Assembly: GCA_016195805.1 (NCBI GenBank)
Contig: JACPYT010000004.1
Coordinates: 1-64,000, forward strand
Length of the DNA stretch: 64,000 nucleotides
Reading direction: 5' to 3'
Source of the DNA: Hydrogenophilales bacterium
GTDB taxonomy: Bacteria > Pseudomonadota > Gammaproteobacteria > Burkholderiales > Thiobacillaceae
A model generated the notes under the pieces. The model saw only the letters and a list, made by a program, of their open reading frames with translations. It ran no database searches and was not told the origin of the DNA. The first letter of the stretch is position 1. The number at the start of each line of letters is the position of its first letter. The translations under genes were made by a program, and so were the position numbers. Below are positions 53,636 through 63,140 of the stretch, piece after piece.

Positions 53636-55528
53636 ATGCCGTTAGCTACGCCGCTGAAAAATCTGGATCGCGAGCTGGCCCGCTTTCACGGACGGCTGAA
53701 AGCGGGCGCGGCCTTCGTGGTGCTGCTCGCGGCGGCGCTGCTGGGGCGCGGGTTTTATCTGCAGATCACGCAGCACGAGTATTACATCCAGCGTGCCGAA
53801 AACAACCGCATTTCGCTGGTGCCCGTTGCGCCCAACCGCGGACTGATCCTGGACCGGAAAGGCCGCATTCTGGCGGAAAACTATTCGGCCTATACGCTCG
53901 AACTGACGCGGGCGCAGCCCCGCGATCTGGAGGCCACGCTGGCCGAAGTGGGCAAGCTGATCAAGATCACGCCGGGGGAGCTGCGGAGCTTCCGGCGTCT
54001 GCTTGCCGAATCGCACGAGTTCGAGACGGTGCCGTTGAAAAGCAAGCTGACCGACGAGGAAGTGGCGATCCTGGCGGCCAACCATTACCGCCTGCCGGGG
54101 GCGGAGGTGAAGGCACGGCTGTTCCGCAACTATCGGGCCGGGTCCGGCATGTCGCATGTGGTCGGATTCATCGGCCGGATCAATGACCGTGACCTCAAGG
54201 CCCTGCGCGAATCCGGGCGCGAGCAGAACTACCGGGGAACGGTCCATATCGGCAAGACCGGGCTGGAGCAGAGTTACGAAACCCTGCTGCATGGCCGCAC
54301 CGGCTTCGATCAGATGGAGACCGACGCAAGCGGCCGTGCGGTGCGCGCGCTGTCGCGGATTCCGCCAGTGGCGGGCAAGGATTTGCGTCTGTATCTCGAC
54401 CGCGATCTGCAGGCGATTGCCGAACAGGCCTTCGGCGATTACACGGGCGGGCTGGTGGCGCTCGATCCCAATACCGGTGGCGTGTTGGCACTAGTGAGCA
54501 AACCGGGGTTCGACCCCAACCTGTTCATCGACGGCATCGATCCGGAAACCTGGAAGGCGCTCAACGATTCGCCCGAACGGCCGATGGTGAATCGCGTGCT
54601 GCGCGGCGTCTACCCGCCGGGCTCGACGATCAAGCCGTTCATGGCGCTGGCCGGACTGGAGCTGGGGGTGCGCAAGCCTGCGGACATCACGGTCGACCCC
54701 GGGTATTTCACTCTGCCCAACAGCAGCCACCAGTTTCGTGACTGGAAACACGGCGGTCACGGGCTCGTCGACATGCGCCGGGCCATCGCGCAATCGTGCG
54801 ACACCTATTTCTACAAACTGGCGTTCGATATGGGAATCGACCGCATGCACGACTATCTGGCGAAATTCGGTTTCGGCGAGAAAACCGGCATCGACCTGGA
54901 GGGCGAGTCGCCCGGCCTGCTGCCTTCGCGCGACTGGAAGCAACGCCGCTGGAAGAAGGAGTGGTATCCCGGTGAGACCGTCATTGCAGGCATCGGCCAG
55001 GGCTATCATCTGACCACCCCGTTGCAGCTGGCGGCCGCGGTCGCCATGATCGCCAACGGCGGCAAGCGGATCGAGCCGCGGTTGGTGCAGGCAGTGCGCG
55101 ACCCGCTCACCCATGTCTGGCAGCCGCAGCCCGTGGCGGTGCGCGGGCAGTTGGCGCTCAAGCCGGAGGATCTCGCGGTGATCCGGCAGGGCATGATGGA
55201 CGCGATGCGGCCGGGCGGCACGGCTGCCGCCGCTGCCGCCGGCGCCCCTTACACCATTGCCGGCAAGACCGGCACCGCGCAGGTGGTCGGCATCAAGCAG
55301 GGGGCCCGCTATGATGCCGGCAGCCTGTCGCGGAAAAATCGCGACCATGCGCTGTTCATCGCCTATGCGCCGGCCGAGAACCCCACCATCGCGGTGGCGG
55401 TGCTGGTGGAGAACGGCGGGCACGGCGGCTCCACCGCGGCGCCGATCGCGCGTGCGGTGTTCGATTATTACCTGACCGGGAAGCGCCCCGGCAACATGAA
55501 ACCGGAAGGGAACGATGCCTCGGACTAG
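53636..55528 (+). CDS. mrdA: Penicillin-binding protein 2 (elongation transpeptidase)
   Basis: This 630-residue class B PBP has one N-terminal membrane helix (about 21-42), a dimerisation/pedestal region beginning NRGLILDRKG, and a transpeptidase domain. The active Ser is S330 in PGSTIKPF (K333), the second motif is SCD (in AQSCDTYFY), and the third KTGT at about 544. All are intact. It cross-links side-wall peptidoglycan with RodA. ATG 53636 was chosen as the start near the conserved helix. It overlaps rodA by 14 bases. Confidence 0.96.
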   Translation: MPLATPLKNLDRELARFHGRLKAGAAFVVLLAAALLGRGFYLQITQHEYYIQRAENNRISLVPVAPNRGLILDRKGRILAENYSAYTLELTRAQPRDLEATLAEVGKLIKITPGELRSFRRLLAESHEFETVPLKSKLTDEEVAILAANHYRLPGAEVKARLFRNYRAGSGMSHVVGFIGRINDRDLKALRESGREQNYRGTVHIGKTGLEQSYETLLHGRTGFDQMETDASGRAVRALSRIPPVAGKDLRLYLDRDLQAIAEQAFGDYTGGLVALDPNTGGVLALVSKPGFDPNLFIDGIDPETWKALNDSPERPMVNRVLRGVYPPGSTIKPFMALAGLELGVRKPADITVDPGYFTLPNSSHQFRDWKHGGHGLVDMRRAIAQSCDTYFYKLAFDMGIDRMHDYLAKFGFGEKTGIDLEGESPGLLPSRDWKQRRWKKEWYPGETVIAGIGQGYHLTTPLQLAAAVAMIANGGKRIEPRLVQAVRDPLTHVWQPQPVAVRGQLALKPEDLAVIRQGMMDAMRPGGTAAAAAAGAPYTIAGKTGTAQVVGIKQGARYDAGSLSRKNRDHALFIAYAPAENPTIAVAVLVENGGHGGSTAAPIARAVFDYYLTGKRPGNMKPEGNDASD

Positions 55529-56612
55529 CCATTGGTTCTTGAACGGCCTGCGCCACGTGGACGGCATCCTGCTGACGCTGGTGGTGCTGGTGCTGGGCAT
55601 CAGCCTGGCGGTGGTGACGAGCGCCTCGGGCCAAAGCGCTGCACGCATCAGCGGCCACCTCGTCAATATAGGACTGGCGCTGGGGGTGATGGTGGTGATT
55701 GCCAACGTGCCGCCGCACCTGCTGTCCAAGGTGGGGCCGCCGCTGTATGTGGCGGGGGTGGTGCTGCTGGTCGGGGTGGCGCTGTTCGGCGAGATCCGCA
55801 ACGGCGCACGGCGCTGGCTGAACCTGGGGTTCGCATTCCAGCCGTCCGAGTTGCTGAAGCTCGCCCTGCCGCTGATGTTGGCCTGGTATTTCCATCGCAA
55901 CGAGGCGGTGCTGCGCGCCAAACACTATCTGGTCGGCGGCGTGCTGCTGGTGGTGCCGTTTCTGCTGATCCTGCGCCAGCCAGACCTGGGCACCGCGATG
56001 ATGCTCGGCGCGTCGGGATTCTATCTGCTGTTCTTTGCCGGCCTGCCGTGGAAGGTGATCCTCGCGGGCGCCACCCTGGGGGCCGCCAGCCTGCCCGTGG
56101 TGTGGGGCCTGATGCACGATTACCAGCAGCGCCGCGTGCTGATGCTGCTCGATCCCTCGTCCGACCCCTTGGGGGCCGGCTACCACATCATCCAGTCGAC
56201 CATCGCCATCGGCTCCGGCGGGCTGTTCGGCAAAGGCTGGATGCAGGGCACGCAAAACCAGCTCGATTTCATTCCCGAGCGCACCACCGATTTCATCTAT
56301 GCCGTGTTCGGCGAGGAATTCGGCTACGCCGGCGCGATCCTGCTGGTGGGGCTGTATCTGGCCATCGTTGCGCGCGGCCTGGTCATCGCCGCGCGGGCGC
56401 CGACGCTGTTCGGGCGGCTGATGGCGGCCACCCTGAGTCTCAATCTGTTCACCTACGTATTCGTCAACATGGGCATGGTGTCGGGCATTCTGCCGGTGGT
56501 CGGCGTGCCGTTGCCGCTGATGAGTTACGGTGGGACGGCGCTCGTCACGCTGCTGCTGGGCGTGGGCATCCTGATGAGCGTGGCGACGCACCGCCAGCTC
56601 AACAAATCGTGA
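55515..56612 (+). CDS. rodA: RodA peptidoglycan glycosyltransferase (SEDS)
   Basis: This 365-residue protein has ten helices. It has the SEDS features NGARRWLNLGF-QPSEL and the conserved loop with LDPSSDPLGAGYH (catalytic Asp region) and QNQLDFIPERTTDFIYAV. It polymerises glycan strands using lipid II, paired with PBP2. Length normal. Confidence 0.96.
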   Translation: MPRTSHWFLNGLRHVDGILLTLVVLVLGISLAVVTSASGQSAARISGHLVNIGLALGVMVVIANVPPHLLSKVGPPLYVAGVVLLVGVALFGEIRNGARRWLNLGFAFQPSELLKLALPLMLAWYFHRNEAVLRAKHYLVGGVLLVVPFLLILRQPDLGTAMMLGASGFYLLFFAGLPWKVILAGATLGAASLPVVWGLMHDYQQRRVLMLLDPSSDPLGAGYHIIQSTIAIGSGGLFGKGWMQGTQNQLDFIPERTTDFIYAVFGEEFGYAGAILLVGLYLAIVARGLVIAARAPTLFGRLMAATLSLNLFTYVFVNMGMVSGILPVVGVPLPLMSYGGTALVTLLLGVGILMSVATHRQLNKS

Positions 56613-56629
56613 CGCGCTAAAATACGGCC

Positions 56630-57457
56630 ATGAAGACGATCTCGTTACTGGGCATCGCTGCCCTCGTGCTGGCCCTCGGCGGCTGCGCGACTGCGCCACC
56701 GGAAAAACAGGCATCCAGCGCGCCCAAGGGTGGCGGCTATTACAAGGATGACGGCCCCGAGGCCCATCCGCCGGCGAATCTGGATGCCGTTCCCGACGCC
56801 GTGCCGCGCAAGGAACCGCTGAATCCCCAGGCCAACCGCTCTTATGTCGCGCTGGGTACCACCTATACGCCGCAGACCACGTTCCAGCCCTACGTCAAGG
56901 AGGGTCTGGCCTCGTGGTATGGCCGCCGCTTCCAGGGCAAGAAAACCTCCTCTGGCGAGCGCTACGACATGTACGCCATGACCGCGGCGCATCCGACCCT
57001 GCCGATCCCGAGTTATGCGCGGGTCACGTCGCTCGACACCGGCAAGTCGGTGGTGGTGCGCATCAACGATCGCGGGCCGTTCCACAGCAAGCGCATCATC
57101 GACCTGTCGTATACCGCCGCCTACAAGCTGGGCTATCTGGGACGGGGCAGCGCCCGGGTGCGGGTGGAAAGCATCGACCCCGACGCCGGGGACGCCCAGG
57201 ACGCCCAGGACAAGGCGCCGCAGGACGGGATCTACCTTCAGGTGGGTGCATTTTCGCGCGCCGACAATGCGCGGCAGCTGCGCGACCGCCTGGAACGCCT
57301 GCTCGACATCGACGCCAGCCAGACGCGCGTGGTGCTCGACGGCCGTCTGCATCGCGTGCAGCTCGGACCGTATGCCAGCGACGACGCCGCGCAGTCGGAT
57401 CGTGCGCGGGTGCGGGAACGCCTCGACCTGAAGGCAGTCCTGGTCAGACGCGACTGA
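56630..57457 (+). CDS. rlpA: RlpA-like lytic transglycosylase lipoprotein with SPOR domain
   Basis: This 275-residue lipoprotein (lipobox LGGC, Cys19) has a double-psi beta-barrel domain. It begins EGLASWYGRRFQGKKTSSGE and contains VVVRINDRGPFH, whose Asp is the key residue. A C-terminal SPOR domain (about 195-275, YLQVGAFSRADNA) follows. RlpA cuts denuded glycan strands. A TAAAAT hexamer lies shortly before the ATG, so it may also have its own promoter. It follows rodA by 17 bases. Confidence 0.94.
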   Translation: MKTISLLGIAALVLALGGCATAPPEKQASSAPKGGGYYKDDGPEAHPPANLDAVPDAVPRKEPLNPQANRSYVALGTTYTPQTTFQPYVKEGLASWYGRRFQGKKTSSGERYDMYAMTAAHPTLPIPSYARVTSLDTGKSVVVRINDRGPFHSKRIIDLSYTAAYKLGYLGRGSARVRVESIDPDAGDAQDAQDKAPQDGIYLQVGAFSRADNARQLRDRLERLLDIDASQTRVVLDGRLHRVQLGPYASDDAAQSDRARVRERLDLKAVLVRRD

Positions 57458-57473
57458 TCGAAAGGCTGAGAGT

Positions 57474-58589
57474 ATGAAAACCTTCTGGCTGGGGCTGGCG
57501 CTCCTGTTTTCTGCAACGGTGTGGGCCGCCCCGCCCGGCATTGCGTCGCGCGCCTGGGTCGTGATCGACCAGACGAGCGGGCGCGAACTGGCCGCCAGCC
57601 AGGCCGATCTGCCGTTGGCACCGGCTTCGCTGACCCAGATGATGACGGCCTACGTCCTCCTGAGCGATATCCGCAGGAACAAGTTGAGCCTGGGCGAGAT
57701 GGTCAGCGTACCGCAGGCCGCCACCGAGGCCGATGGTGCGCGCATCTTCCTCAAGCCGGGCGAGAAAGTGAGCGTCGACGCGCTGCTGCAGGGAATGCTG
57801 GTGGAATCGGCCAGCGACGCTACGCTTACCCTGGTGACGGCGGTCGACGGCAGCGAGGCGGCATTTGTCGAGCGCATGAATCGCGAGGCCAGGCGGATGG
57901 GCATGACGAAAACCCGCTTCATGAACGCGACCGGATTGGCCGCCCCCGGCCATGAATCGAGCGCGCACGATCTGGCTGTGCTCGGGCTTGCCTTGGCGCG
58001 CGATTTCCCGGACCGGCTGGCCTTCTTCAGCCAGAAGGAACTGGCGTTCCAGGGCGTCACGTATTACAACGGCAACCGTCTGCTATGGCGCGACAATACC
58101 GTGACCGGCCTCAAAGTCGGGCACACGCCCCAGGCCGGCTATTGCATGGCGGCCTCGGCGCAGCGTGGCGACCAGCGCCGTATCGCGGTGGTGCTGGGTG
58201 CGCGCTCGGACGCGCAGCGCACGCAGGACGCGCTGAAGCTGCTGAATTACGCCTTCGAGAATTTCGACAGCGTGCCGCTTTATCGCGCCCAGCAAGCCGT
58301 CAAGGTGGTCAACCTCTACCGCGGCGATCGTCCCTCTGTGAGCATGGGCTTCGCGCAGGATTTCCATCTGGTGGTTCCCCGGGGCGCCGCGCCCCGCGTC
58401 AAGGCGGAGGTCATCACCCGGCAGCCCGTCGTGGCACCCGTGAACAAGGGGCAGCGCATGGGCACCCTGCGGCTGACACTCGACGGCAAGCCGCTTGGTG
58501 ACTACCCCCTGGTCGCCCTGCATGATGTTGGCGTGGCCGGCATCTTCGGCCGTGGCTGGGATTCGCTCCGGCTGCTGTTCGCAAAGTGA
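57474..58589 (+). CDS. DacC/PBP5-like DD-carboxypeptidase homologue with broken active site
   Basis: This 371-residue protein has the full PBP5/PBP6 layout: signal peptide (to about 18), penicillin-binding domain, and a C-terminal beta domain with an amphipathic end ([13 protein letters not shown]). All three catalytic motifs differ from active enzymes. SxxK is SLTQ at 52-55 (Lys replaced by Gln, codon CAG), SxN is SAS at 112-114, and KTG is KVG at 214-216. The frame is open and the rest is well kept, so this is probably a conserved non-catalytic protein, not a decaying gene. It lies between rlpA and the D-amino-acid aminotransferase gene, whose start overlaps its stop. Confidence 0.9.
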   Translation: MKTFWLGLALLFSATVWAAPPGIASRAWVVIDQTSGRELAASQADLPLAPASLTQMMTAYVLLSDIRRNKLSLGEMVSVPQAATEADGARIFLKPGEKVSVDALLQGMLVESASDATLTLVTAVDGSEAAFVERMNREARRMGMTKTRFMNATGLAAPGHESSAHDLAVLGLALARDFPDRLAFFSQKELAFQGVTYYNGNRLLWRDNTVTGLKVGHTPQAGYCMAASAQRGDQRRIAVVLGARSDAQRTQDALKLLNYAFENFDSVPLYRAQQAVKVVNLYRGDRPSVSMGFAQDFHLVVPRGAAPRVKAEVITRQPVVAPVNKGQRMGTLRLTLDGKPLGDYPLVALHDVGVAGIFGRGWDSLRLLFAK

Positions 58590-59449
58590 GCGTCTATCTG
58601 AACGGCCGGTTCCTGCCGCTCGCCGCAGCGAAGGTGTCGGTGCTCGACCGCGGCTTCGTCTTCGGCGACGGCGTCTACGAACTGGTGCCGGTGTATTCGA
58701 GGAAACCGTTCCGCCTCGACGACCACCTGCGCCGGCTGCAGGGCAGTCTCGACGGCATCCGCTTGGCGAACCCTCACGGGGTTGCCGCGTGGCGCGACCT
58801 GATCCTGCAGCTGGTCGAATTGCAGGACTTCGACGACCAGTCGATCTACATTCAGGTGACGCGCGGCACGCCCGTCGAGGGACAGCCGCTGCGCGACCAT
58901 GCTTTCCCCAAGGGGGCGCCGCCGACGGTGTTCATGTTCGCGCAGCCGCTGGTGACCGCCACGCCCGTGCAGAAGGCCGCTGGCGTGTGCGCGGTCAGCG
59001 CGGTCGACAACCGCTGGCTGCGCTGCAACATCAAGGCGATCTCGCTGCTGGCCAATCTCCTGCTGCGCCAGCAGGCGGTGGACGCCGATTGCGCCGAAAC
59101 CGTGATGCTGCGCGACGGTTACCTCACCGAGGGCGCGGCGAGCAACATCTTCGTGGTGAAGGACGGCGTGCTGCGGGCGCCGCCACCGTCGAACCTGATG
59201 CTCACCGGCATCACCTACGACGTGGTGCTGGAGCTCGCCGCCGCGCACGGCATTCCGCACGAGGTGCGGGCGATTTCCGAGGCCGAGGTGCGCAGCGCAG
59301 ACGAAGTCTGGATGACGTCGTCCACCCGGGAAGTCATGGCCATCGTGAAGCTGGACGGCGCACCGGTCGGCGCCGGCGTGCCGGGTCCGCTGGCCATGCG
59401 GATGGACGCCTTGTACCAGACCTTCAAACAACAGGTGATGCGGTCATGA
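58586..59449 (+). CDS. dat: D-amino-acid aminotransferase
   Basis: This 287-residue fold-IV PLP enzyme has [13 protein letters not shown] near the start, the PLP Lys150 in [24 protein letters not shown] and a late SSTREVM. It interconverts D-alanine and D-glutamate and so supplies wall precursors. The branched-chain or aminodeoxychorismate-lyase relatives are less likely because of the RCNIK stretch. GTG start at 58586 overlaps the previous stop by four bases. Confidence 0.88.
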   Translation: MSVYLNGRFLPLAAAKVSVLDRGFVFGDGVYELVPVYSRKPFRLDDHLRRLQGSLDGIRLANPHGVAAWRDLILQLVELQDFDDQSIYIQVTRGTPVEGQPLRDHAFPKGAPPTVFMFAQPLVTATPVQKAAGVCAVSAVDNRWLRCNIKAISLLANLLLRQQAVDADCAETVMLRDGYLTEGAASNIFVVKDGVLRAPPPSNLMLTGITYDVVLELAAAHGIPHEVRAISEAEVRSADEVWMTSSTREVMAIVKLDGAPVGAGVPGPLAMRMDALYQTFKQQVMRS

Positions 59450-59712
59450 GCGAACACGAGACGCTGCTGCAATTTCCCACCGATTTTCCCATCAAGATCA
59501 TGGGCGAGCGTCGCGACGACTTTGCGCAGGCAATGGTCGAGCTGGTGCTGCGTCATGCGCCGGATTTCAAGGCCGAGACCGTCGAAATGCGCGTATCCAG
59601 CAGCGGCAACTATCTGTCGGTGACCTGCGTGGTGCGCGCCACCTCGAAAGCCCAGCTCGATGCGTTGTATCGCGAGATCACGTCCCACCCGTGGGTGAAG
59701 ATGGCGCTTTGA
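59446..59712 (+). CDS. ybeD: YbeD/DUF493 regulatory-fold protein
   Basis: This 88-residue protein has the ACT-like fold of DUF493, with [30 protein letters not shown] and a C-terminal HPWVKMAL. In Proteobacteria it lies next to lipB, as here, and its function is unknown. ATGA overlap with dat; stop shares a base with the lipB start. Confidence 0.93.
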   Translation: MSEHETLLQFPTDFPIKIMGERRDDFAQAMVELVLRHAPDFKAETVEMRVSSSGNYLSVTCVVRATSKAQLDALYREITSHPWVKMAL

Positions 59713-60350
59713 TGGCGAGCGATGAGCGGCAAGCGGTGTGTGGCGGGGCGATCGTTCGGCACCTGGGGCGGGTCGAATACGAGCCGACTTGGCGGGCGAT
59801 GCAGGACTTCACCGCGCAGCGTACGGCCGACACGCCGGACGAGATATGGCTCGTGGAGCATCCGCCGGTCTACACGCAGGGCCAGGCCGGCAAGGCCGAG
59901 CATCTGATCGCCGCCACTGACATTCCCGTGGTGCCGATCGACCGTGGCGGGCAGATCACCTATCACGGGCCGGGGCAGGTGGTGGCCTATGTGCTGGTCG
60001 ACCTGCGGCGGCGCGGCTACGGCATCCGCGAACTGGTGACGCGCATGGAGCAGGCGGTGATCGACCTGCTGGCGGCGCAGGGCGTGGCCGCCGCGCGGCT
60101 GGCCGGCGCACCCGGCGTCTACGTTGACGGTGCGAAAATCGCGGCGCTCGGCCTGCGCGTCAGGCATGGCTGCACCTACCATGGCCTGGCCTTGAACGTC
60201 GACATGGACCTGAGGCCGTTTGCCGCCATCAACCCCTGCGGCTACGCCGGGATGGTGGTGACGCAGTGCCGCGATCTCGGCGTGAACCTGTCGCTGCCAC
60301 AGGCGGAGCATGCGCTCACTCAGGCCCTGCTGGACACGATCTATTCTTGA
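59712..60350 (+). CDS. lipB: Octanoyltransferase LipB
   Basis: This 212-residue enzyme moves octanoyl from acyl-ACP to lipoate-dependent proteins. The block [12 protein letters not shown], Lys142 in GAKIAALG and Cys176 in NPCGYAGM form the catalytic set. ATG 59712 gives the normal length. A new promoter overlaps its last codons, so the next genes can be expressed independently. Confidence 0.96.
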   Translation: MASDERQAVCGGAIVRHLGRVEYEPTWRAMQDFTAQRTADTPDEIWLVEHPPVYTQGQAGKAEHLIAATDIPVVPIDRGGQITYHGPGQVVAYVLVDLRRRGYGIRELVTRMEQAVIDLLAAQGVAAARLAGAPGVYVDGAKIAALGLRVRHGCTYHGLALNVDMDLRPFAAINPCGYAGMVVTQCRDLGVNLSLPQAEHALTQALLDTIYS

Positions 60351-60376
60351 CTGAATTAGTCGGTCATTAGTATTCT
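60347..60376 (+). promoter_or_regulatory. Sigma-70 promoter for the TrpD-like/Rieske pair
   Basis: TTGACT and TATTCT are 18 bases apart. The -35 box begins in the lipB stop region and transcription would start near 60383, giving a short leader before the GGAG site and ATG 60400. Confidence 0.55.
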
Positions 60377-60399
60377 TTCGGCTTCTATTGGAGTTTTTT

Positions 60400-61515
60400 A
60401 TGAGCACCGACATCCTGCCGTCCGACCCCAAGCTGCTGATGCGCTCGATCATCCAGCGCATCGCCACCGGTCCGGACCTGTCCAAGAACATCAGCCGCAC
60501 CGAGGCGCATCTGGGCACCAAGGCCATCATCGACAACGTAATCGACCCGGTGCAGGTGGGCATCTACTTCATCGCGCTGCGCATGAAGCGCGAGACGATG
60601 GATGAAAACCGCGGGGTGCTGGATGCGGTGCTCGAAACCACCCGCCGCGTCACCGCGGAGGTCGACGAAGTGGTCGACATCGGCGATCCCTATGACGGCT
60701 ACAACCGCTGCCTGCCTGCCGCGCCCTTCCTCGGCCCGTTACTGGCCGAATTCGGCGTACACGTGGTGAGCCACGGTCTCGACAAGGTCGGCCCCAAGTA
60801 TGGCGTGACTGCCCGTCACGTGCTGGAAGCTGCCGGCGTACCGGTCAACCTGGCGCCGGCCGAAGCGGCCGCTCGACTGGCCGATCCCGCGCTGGGATGG
60901 ACCTACATCGACCAGGCGCAATCCAATCCCGGCCTGCACAACCTCACCCCGCTGCGCGCGCAGATGATCAAGCGCCAGGTGCTGACCACGGTGGAAGTGC
61001 TGTCCAAACCGATCATGGGCCGCAAGCAGACCCATTTCGTCACCGGTTACGTGCACAAGCCGTATCCGCCGGTGTATGCCGATCTCGCGCGCGAGGCCGG
61101 CTTCGACACCGCCTGCATCGTGCGCGGCGTCGAGGGCGGCGTGATCCCGTCGCTGCGCCAGACCGGCAAGTATTTCCATTACCACGACCGCGGCGCTGAA
61201 ATCGAAGCGACGGTCGACCCGGTCGCGCTCGGCATCGACCAGCCGGTGCGCGCGGTGCCGCTGCCTGGCGCGGTCGCCACCGAAGCGGGCGAGGACGAGA
61301 TCGTCGCCGCGATCGACATCAAGGCCACTGCGCACGCCGCCGCCGAGGCCGGCATCCTGGCGCTGAAGGGAGACAAGGGCGCGACCTACGATTCGCTGGT
61401 GCTAGCCGGGTCGATCATCCTGCACCACGTCGGCAAGGCCGCCAGCGTGGCCGATGCGGCGGCGCAGATCCGTGCCGTGCTCGATTCCGGCAAGGCCGTC
61501 GCAAGGGTCAGATGA
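60400..61515 (+). CDS. TrpD-like phosphoribosyltransferase-fold protein
   Basis: This 371-residue soluble protein has the two-domain fold of anthranilate phosphoribosyltransferase and nucleoside phosphorylases. It has an N-terminal helical bundle (GTKAIIDNVIDPVQVGIYFIALRMKRET), then DPYDGYNRCLPAAPFLGPLLAEFGVHVVSHG and GPKYGVTARHVLEAAG. In TrpD the third segment holds the PRPP loop GTGGD, which is absent here, being DPYDG or similar. It is therefore a TrpD2-type relative with an unknown substrate. It is clearly not the tryptophan-pathway gene, since no trp genes are near. Co-transcribed with a Rieske ferredoxin by ATGA overlap. Confidence 0.75.
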   Translation: MSTDILPSDPKLLMRSIIQRIATGPDLSKNISRTEAHLGTKAIIDNVIDPVQVGIYFIALRMKRETMDENRGVLDAVLETTRRVTAEVDEVVDIGDPYDGYNRCLPAAPFLGPLLAEFGVHVVSHGLDKVGPKYGVTARHVLEAAGVPVNLAPAEAAARLADPALGWTYIDQAQSNPGLHNLTPLRAQMIKRQVLTTVEVLSKPIMGRKQTHFVTGYVHKPYPPVYADLAREAGFDTACIVRGVEGGVIPSLRQTGKYFHYHDRGAEIEATVDPVALGIDQPVRAVPLPGAVATEAGEDEIVAAIDIKATAHAAAEAGILALKGDKGATYDSLVLAGSIILHHVGKAASVADAAAQIRAVLDSGKAVARVR

Positions 61516-61823
61516 TGAGCGAGTTCACCGCCATCGCGTCTGCCGACGAACTCAAGCCCGCCGAGATGAAGCGCGTCGTCGTCGACGGCAAGAAGCTGCT
61601 TCTGTGCAACGCGAACGGCACGCACTACGTCGTCGACGAGATGTGCAGCCACGAGGATTACTCGCTGTACCTGGGTTGCATCAAGGACGGCAAGATCAAG
61701 TGCTCGCTGCACGGCAGCTACTTCGACCTCGCCACCGGTCGGCCCACTTGCGAGCCCGCCGACGAGCCGATCAGGACTTACCCGGTGAAGGTCGAAGCCG
61801 GTCAGGTCTGGGTCAAGGTCTAG
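61512..61823 (+). CDS. Rieske-type [2Fe-2S] ferredoxin
   Basis: This 103-residue soluble protein has the Rieske motif with C45-x-H47 (MCSHED) and C64-x2-H67 (KCSLHGSYFDL). Spacing and the absence of membrane helices or disulfide cysteines match small NirD/BphF-like ferredoxins. It would pass electrons to an oxygenase or reductase. It is coupled to the TrpD-like gene by an ATG overlapping its stop. Its partner enzyme is not evident. Confidence 0.9.
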   Translation: MMSEFTAIASADELKPAEMKRVVVDGKKLLLCNANGTHYVVDEMCSHEDYSLYLGCIKDGKIKCSLHGSYFDLATGRPTCEPADEPIRTYPVKVEAGQVWVKV

Positions 61824-61865
61824 GATTCAGGGAACGAGCGGCCGCTGGCCGCGATATTTCCCCCC

Positions 61866-62161
61866 CTATTTCCTCAGCAGTTCGCGGATCGTCCCGATCA
61901 TGTCGAGGTGGTCGAACTCGTGACCGCCGATGGCGCGGCCGACGCTCATGAAGACGCATTCGTGGGCATAGCATTCCGCGTTGGCGGCAGAAAACCCGCG
62001 TGCCTGGTAAAAGACCGCCTGATCCGGGTCAGCCGCACCTGGATGCCCTCGGTTTCGGTTTGCCAGCTGGCGAGGCCAGTTTCCGCATCCACGCTGGTTT
62101 CGGTCACGGCATGAGCTGCGGCACTCCATACCGCCAGCAGGGTCAGGCTCAATCGGCGCAT
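61866..62161 (-). pseudogene. Frameshifted small secreted-protein gene
   Basis: The minus strand from 62161 reads a good signal peptide (MRRLSLTLLAVWSAAAHA) and then GLASWQTETEGIQVRLT. After about 62030 this frame becomes Arg-rich nonsense. A second frame at that point gives sensible residues DQAVFYQARGFSAANAECYAHECVF and ends at 61866 in GTIRELLRK. A one-base shift near 62030 would join them. Either it is a recently broken gene, or a sequence error splits an intact one. Family unknown. Confidence 0.6.
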
Positions 62162-62199
62162 AGGCTAAAATTCGTTTTCAACGTCGTTCCGAGCACATT

Positions 62200-63126
62200 A
62201 TGGCAGACCCCATCCAGCACAAAGGCGCCGCCAAGACTGCGCGCATCCCGATCAAGATCGTGCCGCAGCCGCGCATGCGACTGCCGTCGTGGATCCGCGC
62301 CAAATCGCCCAACGTACCCAACGTGGCGCGGCTCAAGGGCATCCTGCGCGAGGCGAAGCTGCACACCGTGTGCGAGGAGGCCTCGTGTCCCAACCTGGGT
62401 GAATGCTTCGGCCATGGCACCGCCACCTTCATGATCCTCGGCGACCTGTGTACGCGGCGCTGCCCGTTCTGCGACGTCGGCCACGGCACCCCGCTGCCAC
62501 CGGATTCCGACGAGCCGAGGCATCTCGCCGAGACGATCGCGCGGATGGCGCTGAAATACGTGGTCATCACCAGCGTCGACCGCGACGATCTGCGCGATGG
62601 CGGGGCGGAGCATTTTGCGCAGTGCATCGCGGCGGTGCGCGAGGCCTCGCCGGCCACCCGCATCGAGATTCTCACCCCTGACTTCCGTGGCCGGCTCGAC
62701 AAGGCGCTCGATAGGCTCGACGTGGCGCCGCCCGACGTGATGAACCACAACCTGGAAACCGTGCCGCGCCTGTACAAGGCGGCGCGCCCCGGCGCGGACT
62801 ACGCGCATTCGCTGAAGCTGCTGCAGGATTTCAAGGCGCGTCATCCCGATATCCCGACCAAGTCCGGGCTGATGCTGGGTCTCGGCGAAACGGACGAGGA
62901 AATCCTCAAGGTGCTGCGCGACCTGCGCGCGCACGACGTCGATATGCTGACGCTCGGCCAGTACCTGCAACCGTCGCAGCATCACCTGCCGGTGCTGCGC
63001 TTCGTCACGCCGGAGCGCTTCGCGCAGTTCGAGCAGGAAGCGCTGGCGATGGGATTCAGGCATGCTGCCTGTGGACCGATGGTGCGGTCGAGCTATCACG
63101 CCGACCAGCAGGCCGCCGGCGTTTGA
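62200..63126 (+). CDS. lipA: Lipoyl synthase LipA
   Basis: This 308-residue radical-SAM enzyme inserts two sulfurs into octanoyl chains. The auxiliary cluster cysteines are C58, C63 and C69 ([12 protein letters not shown]) and the radical-SAM cluster cysteines C84, C88 and C91 (CTRRCPFC). The C-terminal motif with Ser (MVRSSYHAD) that caps the auxiliary cluster is present. It completes the lipB pathway but is separated from lipB by two other genes and a pseudogene. Confidence 0.97.
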   Translation: MADPIQHKGAAKTARIPIKIVPQPRMRLPSWIRAKSPNVPNVARLKGILREAKLHTVCEEASCPNLGECFGHGTATFMILGDLCTRRCPFCDVGHGTPLPPDSDEPRHLAETIARMALKYVVITSVDRDDLRDGGAEHFAQCIAAVREASPATRIEILTPDFRGRLDKALDRLDVAPPDVMNHNLETVPRLYKAARPGADYAHSLKLLQDFKARHPDIPTKSGLMLGLGETDEEILKVLRDLRAHDVDMLTLGQYLQPSQHHLPVLRFVTPERFAQFEQEALAMGFRHAACGPMVRSSYHADQQAAGV

Positions 63127-63140
63127 TCGTTCCTGTCTGA

